From Candidatus Limivivens intestinipullorum (GTDB lineage Bacteria > Bacillota > Clostridia > Lachnospirales > Lachnospiraceae): a DNA stretch of 64,000 bases. Numbering within the stretch: position 1 is the stretch's first letter; the number at the start of each line of letters is the position of its first letter. This document shows, one piece after another, positions 50,120-58,339 of this stretch. The notes beneath the pieces are model-generated. The model saw nothing but the letters and a program-made list of their open reading frames with translations. It was not told where the DNA came from and did no database searches. The DNA is taken from assembly GCA_018711185.1 (NCBI GenBank), contig DVIQ01000004.1, forward strand, positions 1 through 64,000, given 5' to 3'. The position numbers were made by a program, and so were the translations under genes.

Positions 50120-50158
50120 TTCTGCCGCCGGAGCTTTGCTTTGCCCCCGGCGGCAGAA
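50120..50158 (+). terminator. Strong intercistronic stem-loop in BMC operon
   Basis: A 12-bp perfect stem, TTCTGCCGCCGG at 50120-50131 with its complement at 50147-50158. It lacks a proper U-tract, so it may act as an RNA-stability or partial-termination element between the shell genes and pduL. The surrounding gap 50035-50263 holds no gene. Confidence 0.6.
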
Positions 50159-50263
50159 TTTCATACTCCCGTCCAGTGATGCCTCAAAGGCGGAACGGAT
50201 GCTGTATAGAAGATGGTCAGCGGTGAGACGCGGACCGTAATAGCGCAGTATTGGAGGGAAAAC

Positions 50264-50908
50264 ATGCAGCAAGAACAATTAGTAAATGAAATCGCCAGAC
50301 TGGTGGCGGAACAGTTAAAGGGGATGGATCTTTATAATCCGAATGATCGGATTCCCATTGGCGTATCCGCAAGGCACGTTCATTTGACCCGGGAAGATGT
50401 GGAGATCCTTTTCGGAAAAGGCTATCAGCTCCATAAAAAGAAGGAGCTGATGGGCGGACAGTATGCCGCCCAGGAATGTGTAACCCTGATCGGGACAAAG
50501 CTTCGCGCCATTGAAAACGTGCGTGTGCTTGGTCCGGAAAGAAGCCGTTCCCAGGTGGAAATTTCCAAGACGGACGCGATTAAGCTTGGCGTGAACGCGC
50601 CGGTGCGCCTGTCCGGTGATCTGGACGGTTCGGCGCCGATTGCTCTGGCAGGCCCCCAGGGTGTGGTTTATCTGAAAGAGGGATGCATTATCGCGAAGCG
50701 CCACATTCATATGTCCCCGGCAGACGCGAAGCGTTTCGGCGTAGAGGACAAGCAGGTGGTGAAGGTTCGGTTTGAGAGCGGAAGAGGAGGTACTTTCGAG
50801 GATGTGCCCATCCGCGTGGACGACAGCTTTTCCCTGGAAATGCATATTGATACCGACGAGGCCAACGGACTGGGAATCACAAAAGATATGGGAATCCTGA
50901 TTAAATAA
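50264..50908 (+). CDS. pduL: Phosphate propanoyltransferase PduL with N-terminal targeting helix
   Basis: A 214-residue enzyme converting propionyl-CoA and phosphate to propionyl-phosphate and CoA, recycling CoA inside the compartment. Zinc-site blocks are GVSARHVHLTREDVE and IAKRHIHMSPADA. The N-terminus MQQEQLVNEIARLVAEQLKG is an encapsulation-type helix joined by a short linker to the core. ATG 50264 follows GGAGGG. No propionate kinase gene is in the window. Confidence 0.94.
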   Translation: MQQEQLVNEIARLVAEQLKGMDLYNPNDRIPIGVSARHVHLTREDVEILFGKGYQLHKKKELMGGQYAAQECVTLIGTKLRAIENVRVLGPERSRSQVEISKTDAIKLGVNAPVRLSGDLDGSAPIALAGPQGVVYLKEGCIIAKRHIHMSPADAKRFGVEDKQVVKVRFESGRGGTFEDVPIRVDDSFSLEMHIDTDEANGLGITKDMGILIK

Positions 50909-50926
50909 GTTAGGAATGAGGAAGAC

Positions 50927-51205
50927 ATGATTATTGGAAAAGTTGTGGGAACCGTGATATGTACCCGGAAGAATCCCGACCTCATAGGAAATAAGTTTAT
51001 GATTGTGGACCCCATGGAGAAGATGTCGGCCCACGGCGCGGACCGGATTGTGGCGGTAGATGACGTGGGAGCGGGAATCGGGGACATTGTGCTGGTGACA
51101 ACGGGAAGCTCTGCGAGACTTGGAATCACGGATCCCAATTCTCCGGTGGATGCCTGTATCGTCGGCATTGTGGATGATCCGCAGAAAATAGTCATCGTTG
51201 AGTAA
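50927..51205 (+). CDS. BMC-P vertex protein (EutN/CcmL family)
   Basis: A 92-residue pentamer-forming protein that closes the shell vertices. Family blocks: GKVVGTVICTRKNPDLIGNKF, VAVDDVGAGIGDIVLVTTGSSAR and DACIVGIVD. It is the only vertex protein found here, which is enough for a closed shell. Confidence 0.94.
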   Translation: MIIGKVVGTVICTRKNPDLIGNKFMIVDPMEKMSAHGADRIVAVDDVGAGIGDIVLVTTGSSARLGITDPNSPVDACIVGIVDDPQKIVIVE

Positions 51206-51303
51206 CAGTTCAGCAGGGCTGAACTGCTGCATCGTTGAAAATTAGTCAGTGGCTGCGAGGCAGAAGGATTTGCGCAACGGTTCAGCAAGGCTGAATTGTT
51301 CCG
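51204..51303. repeat. Two end-hairpin copies of the palindromic repeat
   Basis: AACAGTTCAGCAGGGCTGAA at about 51205-51224 and AACGGTTCAGCAAGGCTGAA at about 51278-51297 are two copies of the TTCAGC/GCTGAA hairpin about 50 bp apart, enclosing unrelated sequence where the middle of the full repeat should be. They fill the gap before the PduS-like gene. Confidence 0.7.
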
Positions 51304-51355
51304 GATTTGCCGGACAGCTATGTCAGTTACATAGATATAGGTTGGAGTAGTGAAC

Positions 51356-52687
51356 ATGGTAAATATGGTAGATTTGAAAAAAGCTTTATTTGAGGGCGGC
51401 GTCGTGGGAGCTGGCGGAGCCGGATTCCCTACCCATGCCAAGCTTTCGGACCAGGCGGAAACCATTATCTTAAACTGCGCGGAGTGCGAGCCTTTGATGA
51501 AGGTAGACCGTCAGCTGATGGTAGGCCACGTCAATGAAATCCTGTCAGGTATGCAGGTGCTGGTGGACGCGCTGGGTGCAAAGGAAGGGATCATCGCAGT
51601 TAAGAAATCCTACACAGCCTCAGTAGACGCGGTAAGGAGCAGCATTGCGGATTATAAGAGCCTTCGCCTTCATATTCTGCCGGATATTTATCCGGCCGGC
51701 GATGAGGTTGTGCTGATTTACGAGACCACAGGGAAAATCGTACCCCAGGGGAAAATTCCCATTCTGGTAGGATGCGTGGTCTGCAATGTGGAAACGGTAC
51801 TGAACCTTTACCGAAAGGTGACTTACGGCACAAATGTCGTGACGAAATTTGTTACCATCGCAGGGCTGGTGAAGAAGCCTGTGACAGTGGAAGTTCCGGT
51901 GGGTGTCAGTGTACAGGAGCTGATCGATATGGCCGGTGGGTTTTCCACGGAGGAGAACGTCATGCTCATGGGCGGCCCCATGACGGGAAGAATCTGTTCT
52001 TTGAACGATGTGGTCACAAAGACCACAAAGGCGATTCTTGTGCTTCCGCCAAACTGCCCTCCCATAGAGAAGCGCAGAAGAAAACCGAACCGGAACATCC
52101 GGAATGCAATGTCCGTTTGTTCACAGTGTTCCATGTGTACGATGCTTTGTCCGCGTCATCTTCTGGGACAGTCCATTGAACCTCATGTGTTTATGCGGGC
52201 CATTGCCAACGGACTCACCGATAATGTGGAACCGTTTTTAAATTCGTTTTTCTGCTGTTCCTGCGGATTATGCGAAATGTATTCCTGCCATCAGGATTTG
52301 TCTCCCAGAAGTCTGCTGGATGCTTATAAGGCCGGCCTGCGCGCCAAGGGAGTCCGCATTCCGGACAAGCCGGGTAAGGGCGTTGCCGATCCCATGCGGG
52401 AAGAGCGCAAGGTACCGGAACACCGTCTGCTGAACCGTCTGGGCCTGGAACCTTTTGATGTGCCTGCTCCCATGGCAGGATGTCCCAGGGAAGTGACAGA
52501 GGTGAAGCTGATGCTTCGTCAGAACATCGGAGCGCCCTGCGTACCTTCTGTAAAAACCGGGGACCGGGTAGAGGCCGGGCAGCAGATCGCGGCTCCGCCG
52601 GATGGAGCGCTTGGTGCCTGCCTGCATGCCAGCATTACCGGGACCGTCACAGCGGTAACGGATAGTTTTGTGAGTATTAAAGCATAA
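51356..52687 (+). CDS. pduS: PduS-like flavin/Fe-S electron-transfer protein (RnfC family)
   Basis: A 443-residue protein of the RnfC/Nqo1-like family. N-terminal glycine-rich loop GGVVGAGGAGFPTHAKL binds FMN/NADH, followed by ILNCAECEPLM. Two 4Fe-4S motifs are CSQCSMCTMLCPRHL and CCSCGLCEMYSCHQDL. A C-terminal biotinyl-lipoyl-like barrel-sandwich follows (VKTGDRVEAGQQIAA). PduS is thought to regenerate NAD+ or reduce cobalamin for the dehydratase and to pass electrons across the shell via PduT, which matches the Fe-S BMC-T encoded next. ATG 51356 has better spacing from TTGGAG than GTG 51350. Confidence 0.92.
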   Translation: MVNMVDLKKALFEGGVVGAGGAGFPTHAKLSDQAETIILNCAECEPLMKVDRQLMVGHVNEILSGMQVLVDALGAKEGIIAVKKSYTASVDAVRSSIADYKSLRLHILPDIYPAGDEVVLIYETTGKIVPQGKIPILVGCVVCNVETVLNLYRKVTYGTNVVTKFVTIAGLVKKPVTVEVPVGVSVQELIDMAGGFSTEENVMLMGGPMTGRICSLNDVVTKTTKAILVLPPNCPPIEKRRRKPNRNIRNAMSVCSQCSMCTMLCPRHLLGQSIEPHVFMRAIANGLTDNVEPFLNSFFCCSCGLCEMYSCHQDLSPRSLLDAYKAGLRAKGVRIPDKPGKGVADPMREERKVPEHRLLNRLGLEPFDVPAPMAGCPREVTEVKLMLRQNIGAPCVPSVKTGDRVEAGQQIAAPPDGALGACLHASITGTVTAVTDSFVSIKA

Positions 52688-52701
52688 TGGAGATGAGAAC
52701 G

Positions 52702-53247
52702 ATGAAAGCGATTGGAATGGTAGAATATAAAACTGTTTCCACGGGCATTAAGGCAGCCGACCTGATCGTGAAAACAGCGGATGTTGAGCTGATCCAGGCT
52801 CAGACAGTATGTCCCGGTAAGTTTATTATCCTCTTTACCGGCGATCTGAGTGCAATCAGAGTTTCCGTTGATGCTGCCCAGAAAACGTATCCGGAAAGTC
52901 TGATTGACAGTTTCGTGCTGGGCAATCCCCATGAGTCTCTGTTCAAAGCTCTGACCTGCACGGCAGAGGTGGACGATATACGGGCGCTTGGTGTTGTGGA
53001 AACCTTCACTGGCGCTTCCGCGATTGTGGCGGCGGATCACGCGGCTAAGACAGCGGAGGTAACGGTGTTTGAAATCCGCGTGGCGAGAGGAATGTGCGGA
53101 AAGTCCTACGTTCTTCTGACCGGATCGGTGGCGGCCGTTACGGAGGCTGTGGAGTCCGCGGTGGCGCTGATCAAGGAAGAAGGCCTGGTTCTGGATTACG
53201 CGGTAATCCCCAGCCCCTCAAAGGATTTTGTAAAGACTCTGATCTGA
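52702..53247 (+). CDS. pduT: Tandem-domain shell protein BMC-T (PduT-like)
   Basis: A 181-residue protein with two fused BMC domains (MKAIGMVEYKTVSTGIKAAD and ALGVVETFTGASAIVAADHA), forming pseudohexameric trimers. Cys37 in TVCPGKF matches the cysteine that in PduT holds a 4Fe-4S cluster at the pore. The start at 52702 has GGAG 9 nt upstream; ATG 52687 is possible but too close to the preceding stop. Last gene of the BMC operon. Confidence 0.93.
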   Translation: MKAIGMVEYKTVSTGIKAADLIVKTADVELIQAQTVCPGKFIILFTGDLSAIRVSVDAAQKTYPESLIDSFVLGNPHESLFKALTCTAEVDDIRALGVVETFTGASAIVAADHAAKTAEVTVFEIRVARGMCGKSYVLLTGSVAAVTEAVESAVALIKEEGLVLDYAVIPSPSKDFVKTLI

Positions 53248-53276
53248 GCGGTTTTCGGGCCGCGCCAGCAAAAAGA

Positions 53277-53316
53277 GCCGGAAGCTTAAAAGAAACAAAA
53301 CTTTTAAGCTTCCGGC
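53277..53316 (+). terminator. Terminator of the BMC operon
   Basis: A 16-bp perfect stem GCCGGAAGCTTAAAAG with its complement around an 8-nt loop, then CTTTTGTTTG. Strong intrinsic terminator, usable for both strands. Confidence 0.9.
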
Positions 53317-53378
53317 CTTTTGTTTGCGAGAATCCCGGAAAACGGAAATGCTGTGAGCTGGATGCGATGACGCTCACA

Positions 53379-53828
53379 TCAGCGCTTTCGTTCATGGGCA
53401 GCTTCGCTTCGCCCCCACAGGAGCTGGAACAAAAGATAGACAATCACAAGGATAGCCGCGTACAAAACCGCGTTCACCTGGAACAGAACAATCCTGCGAA
53501 GGCGGTTGTACAGGCCTGCCTCATAGAGAAAAATACAGAAAAGCACAAAGGCGGCGGTCAGCGTAAGCCCCAGGGAACCCGGCCAGGTTTTCCGGCCGAA
53601 GCGGCGCAGAAGCATGCCGCCTGCGGGAAGAACTCCGAACCAGAGTAGATACAGGCAAAGGTGCAGAGTGCTGAAATGTACAACGGAGCGATCCGCGTAC
53701 ATCATAATATCAAAGAAAAGGCAAGGAACGAAAGCCCGGCTCAGGAGAGCTGCATACGCGCCAAAGCCCGCGGGAGCCGGCAGCGTCCGGGGACGTGCGG
53801 GAAACTGCAGTATATCAGAAATTTTCAT
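53379..53828 (-). CDS. Small integral membrane protein of unknown function
   Basis: A 149-residue protein with about four hydrophobic segments (FVPCLFFDIMMY, LHLCLYLLWFGVLPAGGMLL, GLTLTAAFVLFCIFLY, AVLYAAILVIVYLLFQLLW) and a basic tail. ATG at 53828 with GAGGAG about 8 nt upstream supports a real gene. The divergent neighbour is the YbaK-type gene. No family recognised. Confidence 0.6.
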   Translation of the reverse strand: MKISDILQFPARPRTLPAPAGFGAYAALLSRAFVPCLFFDIMMYADRSVVHFSTLHLCLYLLWFGVLPAGGMLLRRFGRKTWPGSLGLTLTAAFVLFCIFLYEAGLYNRLRRIVLFQVNAVLYAAILVIVYLLFQLLWGRSEAAHERKR

Positions 53829-54021
53829 AAAGACGCTCCTCTCAAACAGTGAAATACAATATCATTTTACCATAGGAGAGGAAAAAAACAAGGGAGAAGC
53901 TTCTTTACTTCTGCCGGCTTTTTGTTTATAATTAGGAAAGAAAACAGCCGCTGACTCTGCGGTTTCTGTGAAGACAGCGGAAAAAAGCGCGGGAAGCGGA
54001 CCGCGCAAGGAGGAATGAAAG

Positions 54022-54498
54022 ATGTCGATAGAGAGAGTCCGCTCATATTTCCGTGAGCTGGGCGAGGAGGAAAAGATACAGGAATTTTCGGTTTCCAGCG
54101 CTACGGTGGAACTGGCGGCCCAGGCAGTGGGCGTGGAGCCGGCCAGGATCGCGAAGACGCTGTCCTTTAAAAAGGACGACCATGCCCTTCTTGTGGTGGC
54201 GGCGGGAGACGCCAAGGTGGACAACCGCAAGTTTAAGGACAGCTTCGGTCTGAAAGCCAAGATGCTCTCCCCGGAGGAGGTTCCCGTTCTTACGGGACAT
54301 AAGATCGGAGGCGTGTGTCCCTTTGCGGTGCCGGAGACAGCGGAAGTTTATCTGGACGTTTCCATGAAGCGGTTTGATGTGGTGTACCCGGCGGCCGGAA
54401 GCGCCAACAGCTGTGTCCGGCTTACCTGCCAGGAGCTGGAAAAAGATTCCCATGCTTTGAAGTGGGTGGATGTCTGCAAGGGCTGGCAGCCGGAATAA
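54022..54498 (+). CDS. YbaK/EbsC-type aminoacyl-tRNA deacylase
   Basis: A 158-residue trans-editing protein of the YbaK/ProX fold that removes wrong amino acids from tRNA, often Cys or Ala from tRNA-Pro. Conserved blocks: AKTLSFKKDDHALLVVAAGD, KFKDSFGLKAKMLSPEEV and TGHKIGGVCPFAV. RBS AAGGAGG. Exact tRNA specificity cannot be read from the sequence. Confidence 0.86.
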   Translation: MSIERVRSYFRELGEEEKIQEFSVSSATVELAAQAVGVEPARIAKTLSFKKDDHALLVVAAGDAKVDNRKFKDSFGLKAKMLSPEEVPVLTGHKIGGVCPFAVPETAEVYLDVSMKRFDVVYPAAGSANSCVRLTCQELEKDSHALKWVDVCKGWQPE

Positions 54499-54695
54499 AA
54501 AGCCAGCCGTGTATCACAAAAAGTGCAAGAAAAAATCTATTTTCTGTATACAAGGAAATGGACTTTTTTTGCAGAATATGTTATCATTACTACATATGAC
54601 ACAAAAGGATATTGCGGCCGTGAAGGAATGAGCGGCTGCGGAAATTTTGTATCAGCATCCCTTAGCCGGGATTAAGAAATAAGGAGGAAATCAAA

Positions 54696-57600
54696 ATGGC
54701 TAGAAAAATGAAGACCATGGACGGTAATCATGCAGCGGCCCACGCTTCCTATGCGTATTCTGACGTTGCGGCTATTTACCCGATTACACCGTCCTCTGTC
54801 ATGGCGGAAGCGACTGATGAGTGGGCTACCCAGGGCAGAAAGAATATCTTCGGTCAGGAGGTTCAGGTTACTGAGATGCAGTCTGAGGCAGGCGCGGCGG
54901 GCGCTGTTCACGGTTCTCTGGCAGCCGGCGCACTGACGACTACATATACAGCTTCTCAGGGACTTCTGTTGATGATCCCGAACTTATACAAGATTGCCGG
55001 CGAGCAGCTTCCGGGCGTATTCAACGTATCTGCCCGTGCCGTTGCCAGCCACGCGCTGTCCATTTTCGGCGATCATTCCGATGTTTACGCCTGTCGCCAG
55101 ACCGGATGCGCGATGCTCTGCGAGTCCAGCGTTCAGGAGGTTATGGACCTGACTCCGGTTGCGCACTGCTCCGCGATCAAGGGCAAGATTCCGTTTATCA
55201 ACTTCTTTGACGGATTCCGTACTTCTCATGAGATCCAGAAGATTGAAACCTGGGATTATGAGGATCTGAAGGATATGGTAGATATGGATGCCATCGATGA
55301 GTTCCGTAAGAACGCGCTGAACCCGAACCATCCCTGCCAGAGAGGTTCCGCTCAGAACCCGGATATCTTTTTCCAGGCAAGAGAGGCATGCAATCCCTAC
55401 TATGACAAGATGCCGGAAATCGTTCAGATGTACATGGACAAAGTGAACGAGAAGATCGGTACAAATTATAAGCTGTTTAACTACTACGGAGCAGAGGATG
55501 CTGAGCACATCATCATCGCTATGGGTTCCGTATGCGATACCATCGAGGAGACCATCGATTACCTGATGGCATCCGGCCAGAAAGTCGGCGTTGTGAAGGT
55601 TCGTCTGTACAGACCGTTCAGCGCAGAGGCTCTGATCGCGGCCATCCCGGAGACCGTAAAGCAGATCACGGTTCTTGACAGAACGAAAGAGCCGGGTGCC
55701 ATGGGCGAGCCCCTGTATCTGGATGTTGTTGCGGCTTTGAAGGGCAGCAAGTTCGAGAGCATCCCGGTATTCACCGGCCGTTATGGCCTGGGTTCTAAGG
55801 ATACCACCCCGGCGCAGATCGTTGCCGTTTACGGAAACACCGAGAAGCAGAAGTTTACGGTAGGTATCGAGGACGATGTAACTCATCTGTCCCTGGAGCT
55901 TGGCGAGCCGCTGGTTACCACTCCGGAAGGCACCATCAACTGCAAGTTCTGGGGCCTGGGCGCAGACGGTACCGTTGGCGCGAACAAGAACTCCATTAAG
56001 ATCATCGGTGACAATACCGATATGTATGCGCAGGCATACTTTGATTACGATTCCAAGAAATCAGGCGGTGTGACCATGTCTCATCTGCGCTTCGGAAAGA
56101 AGCCGATTAAGTCCACCTACCTGATCCATAAGGCAAACTTTGTTGCCTGCCATAATCCGTCCTATGTGCGTAAGTACAACATGGTACAGGAGCTGGTTGA
56201 CGGCGGTACCTTCCTGCTGAACTGCCCGTGGGATATGGAAGGTCTGGAGAAGCATCTTCCGGGCCAGGTAAAAGCATTTATCGCAAACCACAACATTAAG
56301 TTTTACGTGATCGACGGCGTTAAGATCGGTATCGAGACCGGTATGGGCCCCACAAGGATCAACACCATCCTGCAGTCCGCGTTCTTTAAGCTGGCGAACA
56401 TCATCCCGCAGGACAAGGCCAACGAGCTGATGAAGGCTGCCGCAAAGGCTACCTACGGAAGAAAGGGCGACGATGTTGTACAGAAGAACTGGGCAGCTAT
56501 CGATGCCGGCGCGCAGCAGGTAGTTGAGGTTCAGGTTCCGGAAAGCTGGAAGAACGCAGCTGACGAAGGACTGGATGTAAAGGTTGCTTCCGGAAATAGA
56601 AAAGATGTTGTTGATTTCGTAAACAACATTCAGGCGAAAGTAAACGCACAGGAAGGAAATACGCTGCCTGTATCCGCTTTCACGGATTACGTGGACGGCA
56701 CGACGCCTTCCGGTTCCTCCGCTTATGAGAAGCGCGGTATCGCGGTAAACATCCCGGTTTGGAATCCGGAGAACTGTATCCAGTGTAACCGCTGCTCTTA
56801 TGTATGCCCCCATGCCGTAATCCGTCCGGTTGCCATGACCGAGGCTGAGGTTGCAGCTGCTCCGGAAGGAATGCAGGTTCTGCCAATGACCGGTATGAAG
56901 GACTATAAGTTTGCCATGGTGATTTCCGCGTATGACTGTACAGGATGCGGTTCCTGCGCAAATGTCTGCCCGGGCAAGAAGGGCGCCAAGGCTCTGGCTA
57001 TGGAGAATATGGAAGCCAACGCCGGTTCCCAGAAGTATTTTGATTACGCAGTTGAACTGCCCGCAAAGGCTGACGTGGTAGAGAAGTTCAAAGAGAACAC
57101 CGTAAAGGGTTCTCAGTTCAAACAGCCGCTTCTTGAGTTCTCCGGTGCCTGCGCAGGCTGCGGCGAGACTCCGTACGCGAAGCTGATCACACAGCTCTTT
57201 GGCGACAGAATGTACATTGCCAACGCTACGGGATGCTCCTCTATCTGGGGTAACTCTTCACCCTCCACGCCGTACACGGTAAATGAGAAGGGACAGGGTC
57301 CTGCATGGTGTAACTCCCTGTTTGAAGATAACGCAGAGTTTGGTTATGGTATGCTGCTGGCTCAGAAAGCTATCCGCGGCGGTCTGAAAGAAAAGGTTGA
57401 GACCGTTATGGCAGACGAGAAGGCTTCCGAGGAAGTGAAGGCTGCCTGCAAGGAATGGCTGGATACCTACAATACAGGCGCTACCAACGGAACGGCTACG
57501 GACAAGCTGGTTGCCGCTCTGGAGGGTGTTGACTGTGATCTCTGCAAAGACATTGTAAAGAACAAAGATTTCCTGGCTAAGAAGTCACAGTGGGTATTCG

Positions 57601-58232
57601 GCGGTGACGGCTGGGCATACGATATCGGTTTCGGCGGCGTTGACCATGTACTGGCCAGCGGACAGGATATCAACGTAATGGTATTCGATACCGAGGTATA
57701 TTCCAACACCGGCGGACAGTCCTCCAAAGCTACGCCTACCGGTGCCATCGCGCAGTTCGCGGCAGGCGGCAAGGAGACGAAGAAGAAGGATCTGGCTTCC
57801 ATCGCCATGAGCTATGGCTATGTGTACGTGGCTCAGATCGCTATGGGTGCTGACTTCAACCAGACTGTGAAGGCCATTGCTGAGGCTGAGGCTTATCCGG
57901 GACCGTCTCTGATCATTGCTTACGCTCCGTGTATCAATCACGGTATCAAGAAGGGTATGGCAAAGGCTCAGACCGAGGAAGATCTGGCTGTTAAGTGCGG
58001 ATACTGGCATCTGTTCCGCTTCAACCCGGCCGCAGAGGACAAGTTCACTCTGGATTCCAAGACCCCGACGGACAACTATCAGGAGTTCCTGGATGGCGAG
58101 GTTCGCTACAATTCTCTGAAGAGATCCAATCCGTCCAAGGCAGAGAGACTGTTCGCGAAGAACGAGTCCGAGGCAAAGGCAAGATACGCTTACCTGAACA
58201 AGCTGACCGCTCTGTATGGACACGAAGAATAA
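54696..58232 (+). CDS. nifJ: Pyruvate:ferredoxin (flavodoxin) oxidoreductase
   Basis: A 1178-residue single-chain PFOR that oxidises pyruvate to acetyl-CoA and CO2 and reduces ferredoxin. Domain order is normal: N-terminal pyrimidine-binding domain (MDGNHAAAHASYAYSDVAAI, YPITPSS), transketolase-C-like domain, the EKR region, a two-cluster ferredoxin domain (CIQCNRCSYVCP and CTGCGSCANVCPG) and the TPP domain with proximal cluster cysteines (GACAGCGETPY, NATGCSS, GGDGWAYDIG). The full length and well-biased codons suggest high expression. Upstream, TGGACT and TATCAT at 54559-54587 with 17-bp spacing may be its promoter. Confidence 0.97.
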   Translation: MARKMKTMDGNHAAAHASYAYSDVAAIYPITPSSVMAEATDEWATQGRKNIFGQEVQVTEMQSEAGAAGAVHGSLAAGALTTTYTASQGLLLMIPNLYKIAGEQLPGVFNVSARAVASHALSIFGDHSDVYACRQTGCAMLCESSVQEVMDLTPVAHCSAIKGKIPFINFFDGFRTSHEIQKIETWDYEDLKDMVDMDAIDEFRKNALNPNHPCQRGSAQNPDIFFQAREACNPYYDKMPEIVQMYMDKVNEKIGTNYKLFNYYGAEDAEHIIIAMGSVCDTIEETIDYLMASGQKVGVVKVRLYRPFSAEALIAAIPETVKQITVLDRTKEPGAMGEPLYLDVVAALKGSKFESIPVFTGRYGLGSKDTTPAQIVAVYGNTEKQKFTVGIEDDVTHLSLELGEPLVTTPEGTINCKFWGLGADGTVGANKNSIKIIGDNTDMYAQAYFDYDSKKSGGVTMSHLRFGKKPIKSTYLIHKANFVACHNPSYVRKYNMVQELVDGGTFLLNCPWDMEGLEKHLPGQVKAFIANHNIKFYVIDGVKIGIETGMGPTRINTILQSAFFKLANIIPQDKANELMKAAAKATYGRKGDDVVQKNWAAIDAGAQQVVEVQVPESWKNAADEGLDVKVASGNRKDVVDFVNNIQAKVNAQEGNTLPVSAFTDYVDGTTPSGSSAYEKRGIAVNIPVWNPENCIQCNRCSYVCPHAVIRPVAMTEAEVAAAPEGMQVLPMTGMKDYKFAMVISAYDCTGCGSCANVCPGKKGAKALAMENMEANAGSQKYFDYAVELPAKADVVEKFKENTVKGSQFKQPLLEFSGACAGCGETPYAKLITQLFGDRMYIANATGCSSIWGNSSPSTPYTVNEKGQGPAWCNSLFEDNAEFGYGMLLAQKAIRGGLKEKVETVMADEKASEEVKAACKEWLDTYNTGATNGTATDKLVAALEGVDCDLCKDIVKNKDFLAKKSQWVFGGDGWAYDIGFGGVDHVLASGQDINVMVFDTEVYSNTGGQSSKATPTGAIAQFAAGGKETKKKDLASIAMSYGYVYVAQIAMGADFNQTVKAIAEAEAYPGPSLIIAYAPCINHGIKKGMAKAQTEEDLAVKCGYWHLFRFNPAAEDKFTLDSKTPTDNYQEFLDGEVRYNSLKRSNPSKAERLFAKNESEAKARYAYLNKLTALYGHEE

Positions 58233-58242
58233 TTAAGATAGT

Positions 58243-58273
58243 AAAGAAGAGTGCTTCGGCACTCTTCTTTTTT
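58243..58273 (+). terminator. Terminator of PFOR gene
   Basis: AAAGAAGAGTGC and GCACTCTTCTTT form a 12-bp stem with a TTCG tetraloop and a following T-run. Confidence 0.92.
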
Positions 58274-58339
58274 CGCCGCAGAGGCAGAACAAAAGGGCGT
58301 GGGTTTACCTGATGATTCGATAAACAGAGGAGGATGCGG

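Noticed and set aside
31133..51303. CRISPR-like array made from the palindromic repeats
   Set aside because: Copies are scattered over tens of kb, differ in orientation and length, and have no regular spacers or cas genes.
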